A stretch of DNA of 64,000 nucleotides from assembly GCF_001432305.1 (NCBI RefSeq), contig NZ_KQ483358.1, forward strand, positions 3,002,077 through 3,066,076, given 5' to 3'. Of this stretch, positions 8,168 to 16,429 are shown piece after piece. Made by a program: the position numbers and the translations under genes. Under the pieces are notes generated by a model, which saw only the letters and a list, made by a program, of their open reading frames with translations, was not told the DNA's origin and did no database searches. The DNA is from Curvibacter sp. PAE-UM. Lineage in GTDB: Bacteria > Pseudomonadota > Gammaproteobacteria > Burkholderiales > Burkholderiaceae_C. The first letter of the stretch is position 1. Each line of letters starts with the position of its first letter.

Positions 8168-9832
8168 ATGCAGTCGAGGCGCACCGCTTTTTTGGCAGGG
8201 CTACTTGTCGTCTTGTCCTTGGGTTTTACGGCCAAGGTCGCTTGGGATAATCATCTGGCGCAATTGCTGTTCCCGCATCCAGAGTCAAAGCCACTGCCTG
8301 GTGAAAACAGTATCTCCAGTATTGAGGTCAGCCAAAACGACCGCGGGCAGTGGTTTGCCAGCTTCGATTATTTTTTCACCGGAGACCCGGCCAGCCTGTC
8401 GGTCACTGTAGAGACGCTGGGCGGTAGCGATCCGCTGAAGCCCAAAGTACTTCCGCAGAACAATCCATATGTGCCAGCGCAACGCGGCAAGCAGCGCATT
8501 ACACAAGAACTGAAGAGGCCGTCGGTCACCGAAGCCGTCTCAGCAACGCAGGTTCGAATCCGGCTTGTTCAATGGTACCCACAAGTCAAAGACATCGTCA
8601 CGCGTAACGCCCCTGTCCAAATCAATTGGCCAGACTATGCGACAGCATTGATTCATGACGAACTGCGCACCAAATCAGCTGACGATTTTTTGCGCGCAAC
8701 GATCGATCTGATCGATGCGGAAGAGGCGCCCGGCCTGCTTTCAGCACGCCAACGGCTCGAATTTTTCCTGGAAAAATATCCTCAACGCCATCAAGCCTAT
8801 CTCGAGTTGGCTCGGGTAGCGATGAAAACCAATAGGGGTCCGGAAGGACTGCGCCAATCTGAGACATATGTTGATGCGGCCCGAAAAATTGCACCAGAAG
8901 ATCCGAACGTATGGATCTTTCAGGCTTATGTCTACACCCACCAAGGGCGGTACAAAGAAGCGGAACCTCTCCTTGTTGCCGCCAGCAAGACCAACACACC
9001 CAATCTTTGGCTCTGGGCTGACTGGGGCGAATTTCATCTGCTGCAAGGCAGGACTCAACAAGCCATAGAGATGTTTCAGCGGACGGTCGAACAACCACCT
9101 CCCGGCAACGCATATGACCGCGCACGCAAACACGCTTACTGGCAGCTTTTAAAGATACTGGACAAGAAGAGCCAGCTGGATCTGGCGGAGTCGCTTTACG
9201 AGAAGCGCTACGCGGATTACGGCTCCGTTGCCTGCTATGGCGCCGAGTTCGCACAATTCATGTTGATGAGACGAGGTAACGTCGCTCGCGCTGCCGAACT
9301 CGCCGGCCAGACAGCTCCAGGGACCTGCGAGGAGCCGAATCCCAGAGAGATCCTGGGCCTTGCCCATTACGTGAGCTGGGCCGAGGCACCTGCGACGGAA
9401 CAGACGGAACTGCTGAATCGCGCCCGAGTGGTCTTTCCCTCAGGCATCAGGCTGATCTACCAGCTTGCAAGCAGCGATCACACCGTGAAAGCCCTGAAGG
9501 CGTTGCAAGGCGTAGGTGAGCCGATTGATCAGATGGACAACCGCAAGATGACGGCCCTGGCCTATGCCCTATCCAACAAAGACCACGACACCGCCAGAAG
9601 GTTGTTGCGGCTGCAAGCGCGATCCAACCTTGTGATCGGGCCATCGGAAATCCCCCTGTCCTTGATTCCGGTGCTAGCCGAAGACTATCCGGGAATTAGG
9701 CTGCTACGCCAATCCGGCGTCGACTACACAAAAATCAAGTACCAGGATATGACGGCCATTGATCACGCAAAAAGTATCGGCAATCGAAAATTGCTCGAAG
9801 CCTTGGGCGGCCATCAGGGGCAGCGCCTCTGA
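8168..9832 (+). CDS. Membrane-anchored TPR/ankyrin-like protein, function unknown
   Basis: 554 residues. One N-terminal hydrophobic segment (AFLAGLLVVLSLGF) acts as a signal anchor or signal peptide. Residues about 45-170 form a beta-rich region. TPR-type helix pairs cover about residues 185-330 (HQAYLELARVAMKTNRGPEGL, PNVWIFQAYVYTHQGRYKEAE, NLWLWADWGEFHLLQGRTQQAIEMF with the classic 8-A/G-20 spacing). The C-terminus has ankyrin-like helices (MTALAYALSNKDHDTARRLL, DHAKSIGNRKLLEAL). It is more AT-rich than its neighbours. A role in protein-protein interaction at the envelope is inferred; the family is not recognised. It converges with the MFS gene, the stop codons being five bases apart. Confidence 0.72.
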   Translation: MQSRRTAFLAGLLVVLSLGFTAKVAWDNHLAQLLFPHPESKPLPGENSISSIEVSQNDRGQWFASFDYFFTGDPASLSVTVETLGGSDPLKPKVLPQNNPYVPAQRGKQRITQELKRPSVTEAVSATQVRIRLVQWYPQVKDIVTRNAPVQINWPDYATALIHDELRTKSADDFLRATIDLIDAEEAPGLLSARQRLEFFLEKYPQRHQAYLELARVAMKTNRGPEGLRQSETYVDAARKIAPEDPNVWIFQAYVYTHQGRYKEAEPLLVAASKTNTPNLWLWADWGEFHLLQGRTQQAIEMFQRTVEQPPPGNAYDRARKHAYWQLLKILDKKSQLDLAESLYEKRYADYGSVACYGAEFAQFMLMRRGNVARAAELAGQTAPGTCEEPNPREILGLAHYVSWAEAPATEQTELLNRARVVFPSGIRLIYQLASSDHTVKALKALQGVGEPIDQMDNRKMTALAYALSNKDHDTARRLLRLQARSNLVIGPSEIPLSLIPVLAEDYPGIRLLRQSGVDYTKIKYQDMTAIDHAKSIGNRKLLEALGGHQGQRL

Positions 9833-9837
9833 CCGAG

Positions 9838-11034
9838 TCAATTGCGTCGGCCTGATATCCGGGCCACCGGGCCATGCAAATGGCGCCAGACCTGCCAGGC
9901 ACTGAACGTGGCCAGCGCAGCGCACACCAGCCCGGCCCAGAACACACTGGCCAGGCCCAGGTGGCTGGTCAGCAGGCCACCGGCCAGGCCGCCCAGCACG
10001 CCGGGCACGCCATAGGCCAGCACGGTGTACAGCGCCTGGCCGCGCCCGCGCAGGCTGCCCGGGAAATGGTGTGACAGCAGCGCGATGCAGACCGCGTGGT
10101 GCGCGGCAAAGGTGAAGGCGTGCAGGCACTGCGCCAGCAGCAGCACCGGCCACAGCGCCGCCCCACCGGCTGTCATGCCCATGCGCAGCACCGTGAGCGC
10201 GGCGCACAGCAGCAGCCAGCCGCTCAGGCTGATCAGCGGCAGCCAGCGGCTCTGGGTGTAGAACCAGACGATCTCCACCACCACCGAGATGCCCCACATC
10301 AGACCGATCACGGTCTTGCTGTAGCCCAGCGCATCGAGGTGCAGCGAGAAGTAGATGTAGACACCCATGTGCGCCAGCACATGGAAAAAGGCCGAGGCGA
10401 AGAACCACTGCACCGGCCGCTGGCGCAGGATGGGCAGCAGCGGGCGCTTCTGCTCATGCGGGTGCAGCTCTTCCTTGAGGTCGGGCAGCCACCAGACGCA
10501 GCCCACCACCAGGGCCATGGAAACCACGGTCCAGGCCGGGAAATGGCCCATGCCGTAGTGCTCGAACCAGGCGCCGGCCGTGAACACGGTGACCAGGAAA
10601 CCCAGCGAACCCCACAGGCGCACCCGGCCGTAACGCTTGGCATCGAAAGCACCGCCGGCACTCACCAGATGCGCCATGGCCGCCTCGCTCATGGGCATCA
10701 TGGCGCTGGTGTGCAGGAACATCAGGAAAAGCACCCCGGCCAGCCAGGCTACCCCCGCCTCGACCCACAGGCCCAGCGATACGATCAGCGCGGTGGTGGC
10801 CGCATAACGCAGCAGCTTGACGCGTTCACCCGTGTGGTCGCTCAGGGCACCCCAGGCATAGGGCCCGACCAGGCGGGTGACCGCGGGCACCGCCGTCAAC
10901 AGGCTGATGACCAGCAGGCTGTAACCCCGGTCCTTGAGCCAGAGCGGCAGGTAGGGGTTGAAGAAACCGATGTGCGCGAAATAACTCGCCGACAGGGCCG
11001 AGAAAGGCAGCAGGTGGCGGCGCACGCTCGGCAC
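9838..11034 (-). CDS. MFS transporter, 3-phenylpropionate (PPP/HcaT-like) family
   Basis: 398 residues with about twelve hydrophobic helices. The N-terminus (SALSASYFAHIGFFNPYLPLWLKDRGYS) and the loop after helix 2 (GPYAWGALSDHTGERVKLLR, the MFS motif G-x-x-x-D-x-x-G-x-R/K) match the LacY/HcaT-related carriers that take up phenylpropionate or other small acids by proton symport. It starts 12 bases after the tautomerase gene, so it is the last gene of the aroC-aldolase-tautomerase-MFS run. The neighbours suggest an aromatic- or keto-acid substrate, but that is inference. Confidence 0.85.
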   Translation of the reverse strand: MPSVRRHLLPFSALSASYFAHIGFFNPYLPLWLKDRGYSLLVISLLTAVPAVTRLVGPYAWGALSDHTGERVKLLRYAATTALIVSLGLWVEAGVAWLAGVLFLMFLHTSAMMPMSEAAMAHLVSAGGAFDAKRYGRVRLWGSLGFLVTVFTAGAWFEHYGMGHFPAWTVVSMALVVGCVWWLPDLKEELHPHEQKRPLLPILRQRPVQWFFASAFFHVLAHMGVYIYFSLHLDALGYSKTVIGLMWGISVVVEIVWFYTQSRWLPLISLSGWLLLCAALTVLRMGMTAGGAALWPVLLLAQCLHAFTFAAHHAVCIALLSHHFPGSLRGRGQALYTVLAYGVPGVLGGLAGGLLTSHLGLASVFWAGLVCAALATFSAWQVWRHLHGPVARISGRRN

Positions 11035-11046
11035 GAGGAGCGCCCC

Positions 11047-11238
11047 TTATTTCTTCTGCTCGCTCCAGAGCACACCACCGGTGGCCCAGTCGGACTTCTT
11101 GATGTCGGTGAGGATCACGTCCACGGCTTCGGGCGAGGTGCCCAGGGCCTTGACGGTGGCCTCGGTCAGGGCCTTGACGAATTCACGCTTCTGCTCGGGC
11201 GTACGGCCTTCGAACATGTCGACGCGGATGGTGGGCAT
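11047..11238 (-). CDS. 4-oxalocrotonate tautomerase-family enzyme
   Basis: 63 residues, the exact size of 4-oxalocrotonate tautomerase (4-OT) subunits. The mature protein would begin with the catalytic Pro (MPTIRVDMFEGRTPEQK). The pattern then continues with a helix (REFVKALTEATVKALG) and VDVILTDIKKSDWATGG, as in 4-OT. These enzymes form hexamers and interconvert unconjugated and conjugated 2-oxo acids. The start is fixed by the need for Pro at position 2 and by GAGGAGAAAACC upstream. It lies between the class II aldolase and MFS genes. Confidence 0.9.
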   Translation of the reverse strand: MPTIRVDMFEGRTPEQKREFVKALTEATVKALGTSPEAVDVILTDIKKSDWATGGVLWSEQKK

Positions 11239-11251
11239 GGTTTTCTCCTCT

Positions 11252-11998
11252 TCAGTTGCGGTAGGTGGGATCGATCTTGTCGAGCTTGCGCAGCAGCGCC
11301 GGCCATTCAGCATCGCCGTCGCGTTCGCTGCCGTCGCCGGTCCACTGGGCATACGTCCTGGCGGCCACCTCGTCACTGGCGACAAGCACGCGGCCTGCGG
11401 TAGCGGCCATGGCACGCAATTGGGCGCGCGCGGCGCGCTCCAGGTGGTGCATGAGCATATAGGCCTCGGCCACGGTGCGGCCCACGGTCAGGGTGCCATG
11501 GTTTTCCAGGATCAGGCCATCGAGTTCACCGAGGTTCTGCACCAGGCGTTGCCCCTCGGGCTTACTCAGGGCCAGGCCCTCGTAGGTGTGGTGGCCCAGG
11601 CGCTGAAACAGGCGCATGGCGTGCTGGGTGGTGGGCAGCAGGCCGCCGGGCAGCATGGCCAGGGCCAGGCCCCATTCGGTATGCAGGTGCAGCACGCAGC
11701 GTGCGCTGGCACGCGCCGCATGGATGGCGCCGTGGATCGCAAAACCCGTGGGGTTCACGCTGTAGGGCGAATCGTCGAGCTTCTCGCCGCGGGTATTGAC
11801 CTTGACCAGATTGGACGCACAGACCTCCTCGAACAGCAGGCCGTAGGGATTGATCAGGTAGGCGCCCTGCTCGTCCGGAACGGCCGCGGAGATGTGGGTG
11901 TAGATGGTGTCGTCCCAGCCGTTGAGCGCGGCCAGGCGGTAGGCCGCGGCCAGATCGATGCGCGTGGCGCGTTCGGCCTCGGTCATCCTGGCGGCCAT
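11252..11998 (-). CDS. Class II aldolase/adducin-domain protein
   Basis: 248 residues. The zinc-binding elements of class II aldolases are present: HLHTEWGLA (two His), ENHGTLTVGRTVAEAY (third His). The N-terminal half contains the glycolate-type pocket with a Gly/Asn-rich loop (NPYGLLFEEV). Bacterial members include fuculose-phosphate aldolase, ribulose-phosphate epimerase AraD and many unassigned proteins. It begins three bases after the aroC stop codon, so the two are translated from one message. With the tautomerase and carrier next door it may serve a small catabolic route; the substrate cannot be read from the sequence. Confidence 0.86.
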   Translation of the reverse strand: MAARMTEAERATRIDLAAAYRLAALNGWDDTIYTHISAAVPDEQGAYLINPYGLLFEEVCASNLVKVNTRGEKLDDSPYSVNPTGFAIHGAIHAARASARCVLHLHTEWGLALAMLPGGLLPTTQHAMRLFQRLGHHTYEGLALSKPEGQRLVQNLGELDGLILENHGTLTVGRTVAEAYMLMHHLERAARAQLRAMAATAGRVLVASDEVAARTYAQWTGDGSERDGDAEWPALLRKLDKIDPTYRN

Positions 11999-12001
11999 GG
12001 T

Positions 12002-13096
12002 TTAAACGGAGCCGGGGATGGGGTCGATCGGCAGCTGCACGTCACCGCACTGGGCGCGGTGCCGCAGCGCATGGTCCATCACCACCAGGGCCAGCATGGC
12101 CTCGGCAATCGGCGTGGCGCGGATGCCCACACAGGGGTCGTGGCGGCCCTTGGTAATGACCTCGGTGCTGTGCCCTGCCGTGTCGATGGACTCGCGCGGC
12201 TGCAGGATGGAACTCGTGGGCTTGACGGCGATGGAGACTTCCAGGTCCTGCCCGGTGCTGATGCCGCCCAGCACGCCGCCGGCCTTGTTGCCCTTGAAAC
12301 CGTTGGGTGTGAGCGCATCGCCGTGCGTGCTGCCCTTGTCGGCCACGCTGGCAAAACCGTAGCCGATCTCCACACCCTTGACAGCGTTGATACCCATCAT
12401 GGCGTAGGCAATGTCGGCGTCGAGCTTGTCGAACAGCGGCTCGCCCAGGCCCACAGGCATGTTCGTGGCGGTCACACGCAGGCGTGCGCCGCAGGAGTCG
12501 CCCGACTTGCGCAGCGCTTCCATATAACTCTCCAGCGCGGACACGTCGGCGGCCGGGGCAAAGAAGGGGTTGTTCGGCACGTGCGACCAGGACTCGAAGG
12601 GAATGACCTGCTCGCCGATCTGCGTCATGCAGCCGCGGAACTCGGTGCCGAACTTTTCCTTCAGCCATTTCTTGGCCACGGCGCCGGCAGCCACCATGGG
12701 CGCGGTCAGACGGGCCGAGGAACGGCCACCGCCGCGCGGGTCGCGGATGCCGTACTTGCGCCAGTAGCTGTAGTCGGCGTGGCCAGGGCGGAAGGTCTGC
12801 AGGATCTGGCCGTAGTCCTTGCTGCGCTGGTCGGTGTTCCTGATGAGCAGGCAGATCGGCGTGCCCGTGGTCTTGCCCTCATACACGCCGGAGATGATCT
12901 CCACCGCGTCGGGCTCGTTGCGCTGGGTCACGAACTTGGAGGTACCGGGGCGGCGGCGGTCCAGGTCGGGCTGGATGTCGGCCTCGCTGAGTGACATGCC
13001 GGGCGGGCAGCCGTCGATCACGCAGCCGATGGCCGGGCCGTGGGATTCACCGAAGTTGGTGACGGTGAAGAGGTGTCCGAAGGTATTGCCGCTCAT
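12002..13096 (-). CDS. aroC: Chorismate synthase
   Basis: 364 residues, the usual length. It converts 5-enolpyruvylshikimate-3-phosphate to chorismate, the last shikimate step, and needs reduced FMN. The family signatures are clear: [18 protein letters not shown] near residue 15, RRRPG with the FMN/substrate-binding arginines, the [20 protein letters not shown] block near residue 120, and [19 protein letters not shown] near the C-terminus. The ATG start ([10 protein letters not shown]) is standard. It heads the run that continues with the aldolase, tautomerase and MFS genes. Confidence 0.97.
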   Translation of the reverse strand: MSGNTFGHLFTVTNFGESHGPAIGCVIDGCPPGMSLSEADIQPDLDRRRPGTSKFVTQRNEPDAVEIISGVYEGKTTGTPICLLIRNTDQRSKDYGQILQTFRPGHADYSYWRKYGIRDPRGGGRSSARLTAPMVAAGAVAKKWLKEKFGTEFRGCMTQIGEQVIPFESWSHVPNNPFFAPAADVSALESYMEALRKSGDSCGARLRVTATNMPVGLGEPLFDKLDADIAYAMMGINAVKGVEIGYGFASVADKGSTHGDALTPNGFKGNKAGGVLGGISTGQDLEVSIAVKPTSSILQPRESIDTAGHSTEVITKGRHDPCVGIRATPIAEAMLALVVMDHALRHRAQCGDVQLPIDPIPGSV

Positions 13097-13136
13097 GGGA
13101 TGGGATTATCCCAGAGCGGGAGATGCCAGGTGGCGT

Positions 13137-13595
13137 TCAGAATTTCGAATCCGGCACGTCGTCCTCCGGCCAGTCGCGGATGTAGGCCTTGAGCATCTTG
13201 TTCTCGAAATTCTGGCTGTCGACCACGGCCTTGGCCACGTCGTAGAAGCTGATCACGCCCATGAGCATCTTCTTGTCCATCACGGGCATGTAACGCGCGT
13301 GGCGGTCCAGCATCATGCGGCGCACCTCGTCGAGCTCGGTTTCCATGGTGCAGGTCAGGGGCGCGTCGTCCATGGCGGTGCGCACCAGCGTCGTGCCCAC
13401 GCTGCCCCTGTTCTTCACCACCTGCTGGATGACTTCGCGGAAGGTCAGCATGCCCACCAGGTCGCCGTGCTCCATGACCACCAGCGAGCCGATGTCTTTC
13501 TCGGCCATGGCATCCAGCGCCTTGCCCAGCGGCTCCTCGGGGGTCACGGTGTACAGGGTGCTGCCCTTGACGCGCAGGATGTCGCTGACTTTCAT
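13137..13595 (-). CDS. Two-CBS-domain protein
   Basis: 152 residues made of a CBS pair: VKGSTLYTVTPEEPLGKALDAMAEKDIGSLVVMEHGDLVGMLTFREV (about residues 10-55) and a second repeat covering DDAPLTCTMETELDEVRRMMLDRHARYMPVMDKKMLMGVISFYDV (about 78-125). CBS pairs bind adenosine nucleotides and usually regulate a partner; stand-alone versions are common in proteobacteria. It has its own upstream region with GAGGAGCACATC before the ATG. The partner is unknown. Confidence 0.9.
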   Translation of the reverse strand: MKVSDILRVKGSTLYTVTPEEPLGKALDAMAEKDIGSLVVMEHGDLVGMLTFREVIQQVVKNRGSVGTTLVRTAMDDAPLTCTMETELDEVRRMMLDRHARYMPVMDKKMLMGVISFYDVAKAVVDSQNFENKMLKAYIRDWPEDDVPDSKF

Positions 13596-13675
13596 GATGT
13601 GCTCCTCGTGACGCCAATGTGGCTCGGTTTGCGATGAATATAGCCCACAATGTCACCATTCAAACGCTAATGCCC

Positions 13676-13742
13676 GCGCAGGTCAACCGGTAGCAGACAC
13701 CGGTTTACCCTGATGAAGAGGCTCTAACCTGCGGAGACACCC
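13676..13742 (+). promoter_or_regulatory. Structured 5' leader of metY, possible translational riboswitch
   Basis: The 65 bases before metY can fold into a closed junction. Outer stem CGCAGGT (13677-13683) pairs with ACCTGCG (13727-13733), seven perfect pairs. An inner hairpin AACCGGT (13685-13691) pairs with ACCGGTT (13699-13705), seven pairs with a 7-base loop. A weak third stem (CCT with AGG around 13709-13721) is possible. The 3' strand of the outer stem runs into the Shine-Dalgarno GGAG (13733-13736), so forming that stem should hinder translation. The pattern does not match the SAM-I, SAM-II or SAH consensus I know. Structure is seen; ligand control is inferred. Confidence 0.5.
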
Positions 13743-15044
13743 ATGCCCGGCTATTCCGACCCCGGCTTCGACACCCTGGCGCTGCACGCCGGTGCCGCAC
13801 CCGACCCGACCACGGGCGCCCGCGCGGTGCCCATCCACCTCACGACCTCCTTTGTCTTCGAGTCCAGTGACCACGCTGCGGCGCTGTTCAACCTGGAACG
13901 CGCCGGCCACGTCTACAGCCGCATCAGCAACCCGACCAACGCGGTTTTCGAGCAACGCATGGCGGCCCTGGAAGGTGGCATCGGCGCCATCGCCGTGGCC
14001 AGCGGCCAGGCCGCGCTGCACCTGAGCGTGGCCACGCTGATGGGCGCGGGCTCGCACATCGTGGCCAGCACGGCCCTGTACGGCGGCTCGCAGAACCTGC
14101 TGCACTACACCCTGCGGCGTTTCGGCATCGACACCACCTTCGTGAAACCGGGTGACCTGGACGGCTGGCGCGCCGCCGTGCGCCCGAACACCAAACTCTT
14201 CTTTGGCGAGACCGTGGGCAACCCGGGCCTCGACGTGCTGGACATCCCCGCGGTGAGTGCCATCGCCCACGAGGCCGGCGTGCCGCTGCTGGTGGATTCC
14301 ACCCTCACCTCGCCCTGGCTGATCAAACCCTTCGAGCACGGCGCCGATCTGGTCTACCACTCGGCCACCAAATTCCTCAGCGGCCACGGCACGGTGATCG
14401 GCGGCGTGGTGGTGGACGGTGGCAGCTTCGACTGGGACCGGTCGGGGAAATTTGCCGAGCTGAGCCAGGCCTACGACGGTTTCCACAACATGGTCTTCAC
14501 CGAAGAGTCGACCATCGGCGCCTTCCTGCTGCGCGCGCGGCGCGAGGGCCTGCGCGACTTCGGCGCCTGCATGAGCCCGCACACGGCCTGGCTGATCCTG
14601 CAGGGCATCGAGACGCTGCCGCTGCGCATGGCGCGCCACATGAGCAACACGGAGAAGGTGGTGGCGTTCCTGGCCAGCCAGCCTTTTGTGTCGCGTGTGG
14701 GTCACCCGCTGCTGGAGAGCCACCCCAGCCATGCGCTGGCCCAAAAGCTGCTGCCGCGCGGCGCCGGTTCGGTGTTCAGCTTCGACCTCAAGGGCAACCG
14801 GGAGCAGGGCAAGGCCTTCATCGAATCCCTCAAGCTCTTCAGCCACCTGGCCAATGTGGGCGACTGCCGCAGCCTGGTGATCCACCCGGCCAGCACCACC
14901 CACTTCCGCATGAGCGACGAGGCCCTGGCCGGCGCCGGCATCACGCAGGGCACGATCCGCCTGTCCATCGGCCTGGAAGACCCGGATGACCTGATCGAAG
15001 ACCTCAAGCGCGCGCTCAAGGCGGCTGAAAAGGCAGGTGCATGA
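13743..15044 (+). CDS. metY: O-acetylhomoserine (or O-succinylhomoserine) sulfhydrylase
   Basis: 433 residues of the Cys/Met-metabolism PLP family, with the length and extended middle of MetY (about 430) rather than MetB/MetC (about 390). Landmarks are HLTTSFVFESS, YSRISNPTNAVFEQRMAALEGG, ASGQAALH, LYGGSQNLL, and the PLP lysine in YHSATKFLSGHGTVIGG near residue 208. It makes homocysteine from an acylated homoserine plus sulfide. Whether the acyl group is acetyl or succinyl cannot be told safely. Its leader may be regulatory. The alpha/beta hydrolase start overlaps its stop (ATGA). Confidence 0.9.
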   Translation: MPGYSDPGFDTLALHAGAAPDPTTGARAVPIHLTTSFVFESSDHAAALFNLERAGHVYSRISNPTNAVFEQRMAALEGGIGAIAVASGQAALHLSVATLMGAGSHIVASTALYGGSQNLLHYTLRRFGIDTTFVKPGDLDGWRAAVRPNTKLFFGETVGNPGLDVLDIPAVSAIAHEAGVPLLVDSTLTSPWLIKPFEHGADLVYHSATKFLSGHGTVIGGVVVDGGSFDWDRSGKFAELSQAYDGFHNMVFTEESTIGAFLLRARREGLRDFGACMSPHTAWLILQGIETLPLRMARHMSNTEKVVAFLASQPFVSRVGHPLLESHPSHALAQKLLPRGAGSVFSFDLKGNREQGKAFIESLKLFSHLANVGDCRSLVIHPASTTHFRMSDEALAGAGITQGTIRLSIGLEDPDDLIEDLKRALKAAEKAGA

Positions 15045-15862
15045 TGAAACTCACCGTCAACGGCGCACCCAGCTACTGCTACACCGGTGGCAAGACGTTC
15101 GACCCGGCCAAGCCCACGGTCGTGATGATCCACGGCGTGGTGAACGACCACAGCGTCTGGGGCCTGCAGAGCCGTTACCTGGCCAACCACGGCTGGAACG
15201 TGCTGGCCGTGGACTTGCCGGGCCACTGCCGCAGCGCGGGCGAGGCCCCGGCCTCGGTGGAAGAGGCGGCGGGTTTCATCGCCGCCCTGCTCGACGCCGC
15301 CGGCCTGCAGTGTGCCGCCCTGGTGGGTCATAGCTGGGGCTCGCTGATCGCACTTGAAGCCGCCGCGCGACTGAAGGAGCGCATCAGCCACCTGGTGCTG
15401 GTGGGCACGGCCTACCCCATGAAGGTCTCGCAGGCCCTGCTGGACGCCTCGCTGAACGAGCCTGAAAAGGCCCTGAAGATGATCAACGTCTTCTCACGCA
15501 GCACCCTGGCCGCGCCCCCCTCCTCGCTGGGGCCGGGCACCTGGATCTACGGCAGCAGCCTCGCCCTGGGCCGGCGCGTGCTGGCCAGCAACCCCGCCGT
15601 CAACGTCTTCCACCGCGGCTTCCAGGCCTGTGACCGTTATGCAAATGGCGAACAGGCCGTGGCGCAAATCAGCTGCCCGGTGCTCTTCCTGCTGGGCAGC
15701 ATGGACCAGATGACGAGCCCGAAGGCGGCACAGGGCCTGATCGCCAAGGCCCGAGAGAGCGGGAAAAAGGTGGAGGTGGTCAGCCTGCCCGTGGGCCACC
15801 ACCAGATGACGGAAACGCCGGACGAGACACTGGCCGCGATCCGGGACTTCCTGCGGCGCTGA
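15041..15862 (+). CDS. Alpha/beta-fold hydrolase
   Basis: 273 residues. The fold is shown by the oxyanion strand MIHGVVNDHSVWG, the nucleophile elbow GHSWGS (Ser near residue 101), the acid residue around FLLGSMDQMTSP and the catalytic His in PVGHHQMTETPDE. It is translationally coupled to metY through an ATGA overlap. That position suggests a role near methionine or homoserine metabolism, but coupling alone does not prove it, and homoserine O-acetyltransferase is excluded by length and motif. The substrate is unknown. Confidence 0.85.
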   Translation: MMKLTVNGAPSYCYTGGKTFDPAKPTVVMIHGVVNDHSVWGLQSRYLANHGWNVLAVDLPGHCRSAGEAPASVEEAAGFIAALLDAAGLQCAALVGHSWGSLIALEAAARLKERISHLVLVGTAYPMKVSQALLDASLNEPEKALKMINVFSRSTLAAPPSSLGPGTWIYGSSLALGRRVLASNPAVNVFHRGFQACDRYANGEQAVAQISCPVLFLLGSMDQMTSPKAAQGLIAKARESGKKVEVVSLPVGHHQMTETPDETLAAIRDFLRR

Positions 15863-15874
15863 AGGCCGCGGCGC

Positions 15875-16270
15875 TTATTTGCCGGCCATCAGACGCGCCA
15901 TGATCTGGTCGGCGTCGGCCTTGAGCGGGCTGTTGGGGTAGGTCTTGGTGAACTCGGCAAAAGCGGCCTGGGCCTGGGCCTTCTGCTCGGCCTCGACCAG
16001 GGCCATGGCCTTCTGGAACGCGCTGAGCTCGTCGGCATCGATCGACTGGGGCTTGGCCTCGCCCTTCCAGTAGACGTCGGTGGCCTCGACGGCCGCGCCA
16101 CGCACCCCGCCCACGGCGGTGGTGCTGCCCAGCTTTTTCTGCGGCGTCATCTGCTCGATCTTCATGCGCAGCCGCTCCCAGAAACCGGTCCAGGAGTCCC
16201 CCTGGCCGCCGCTCTGGGCATGGGCGCCAAGCAGGCTCAGGGCCAGCAGGGCAGTGATCAACTTCTTCAT
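15875..16270 (-). CDS. Small secreted protein, function unknown
   Basis: 131 residues with a clear signal peptide (MKKLITALLALSLLGAHAQ, cleavage after AHA). The mature part ends in an amphipathic helical region (LSAFQKAMALVEAEQKAQAQAAFAEFTKTYPNSPLKADADQIMARLMAG) that reads like a single TPR-type helix pair of the YbgF/BamD sort. The start is the ATG before KKL; an upstream in-frame ATG would spoil the signal peptide. It lies downstream of the large NHL/TPR gene on the same strand, separated by 159 bases with hairpins. Confidence 0.72.
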   Translation of the reverse strand: MKKLITALLALSLLGAHAQSGGQGDSWTGFWERLRMKIEQMTPQKKLGSTTAVGGVRGAAVEATDVYWKGEAKPQSIDADELSAFQKAMALVEAEQKAQAQAAFAEFTKTYPNSPLKADADQIMARLMAGK

Positions 16271-16372
16271 GACCTCACTCCTTCGTGCCACTGCGGCACC
16301 CGTGGCATGACACCTGAACGGCGTCGATACCCACCACGCTTACAAAGTATGGGCGCAAGCGCCCTGAATTCA

Positions 16373-16410
16373 AGCCGGCTGTGCGCATGACTTGCGCAAT
16401 AGTGCCGGCT
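16373..16410. terminator. Nested hairpin after the NHL-repeat gene
   Basis: AGCCGGC pairs with GCCGGCT, and inside them TGCGC pairs with GCGCA. The structure lies 20 bases past the stop codon of the 1,264-residue gene. There is no U-run, so it may be a Rho-type or processing hairpin. A second short hairpin (GGGCGC, AA, GCGCCC) lies just beyond it. Confidence 0.4.
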
Positions 16411-16429
16411 TTCATGTCCGCCTGGCAGC

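Noticed and set aside
13707..13726. CTGATGA string suggesting a hammerhead ribozyme
   Set aside because: The GAAA box and the three stems of a hammerhead are missing; only the seven-base string matches.
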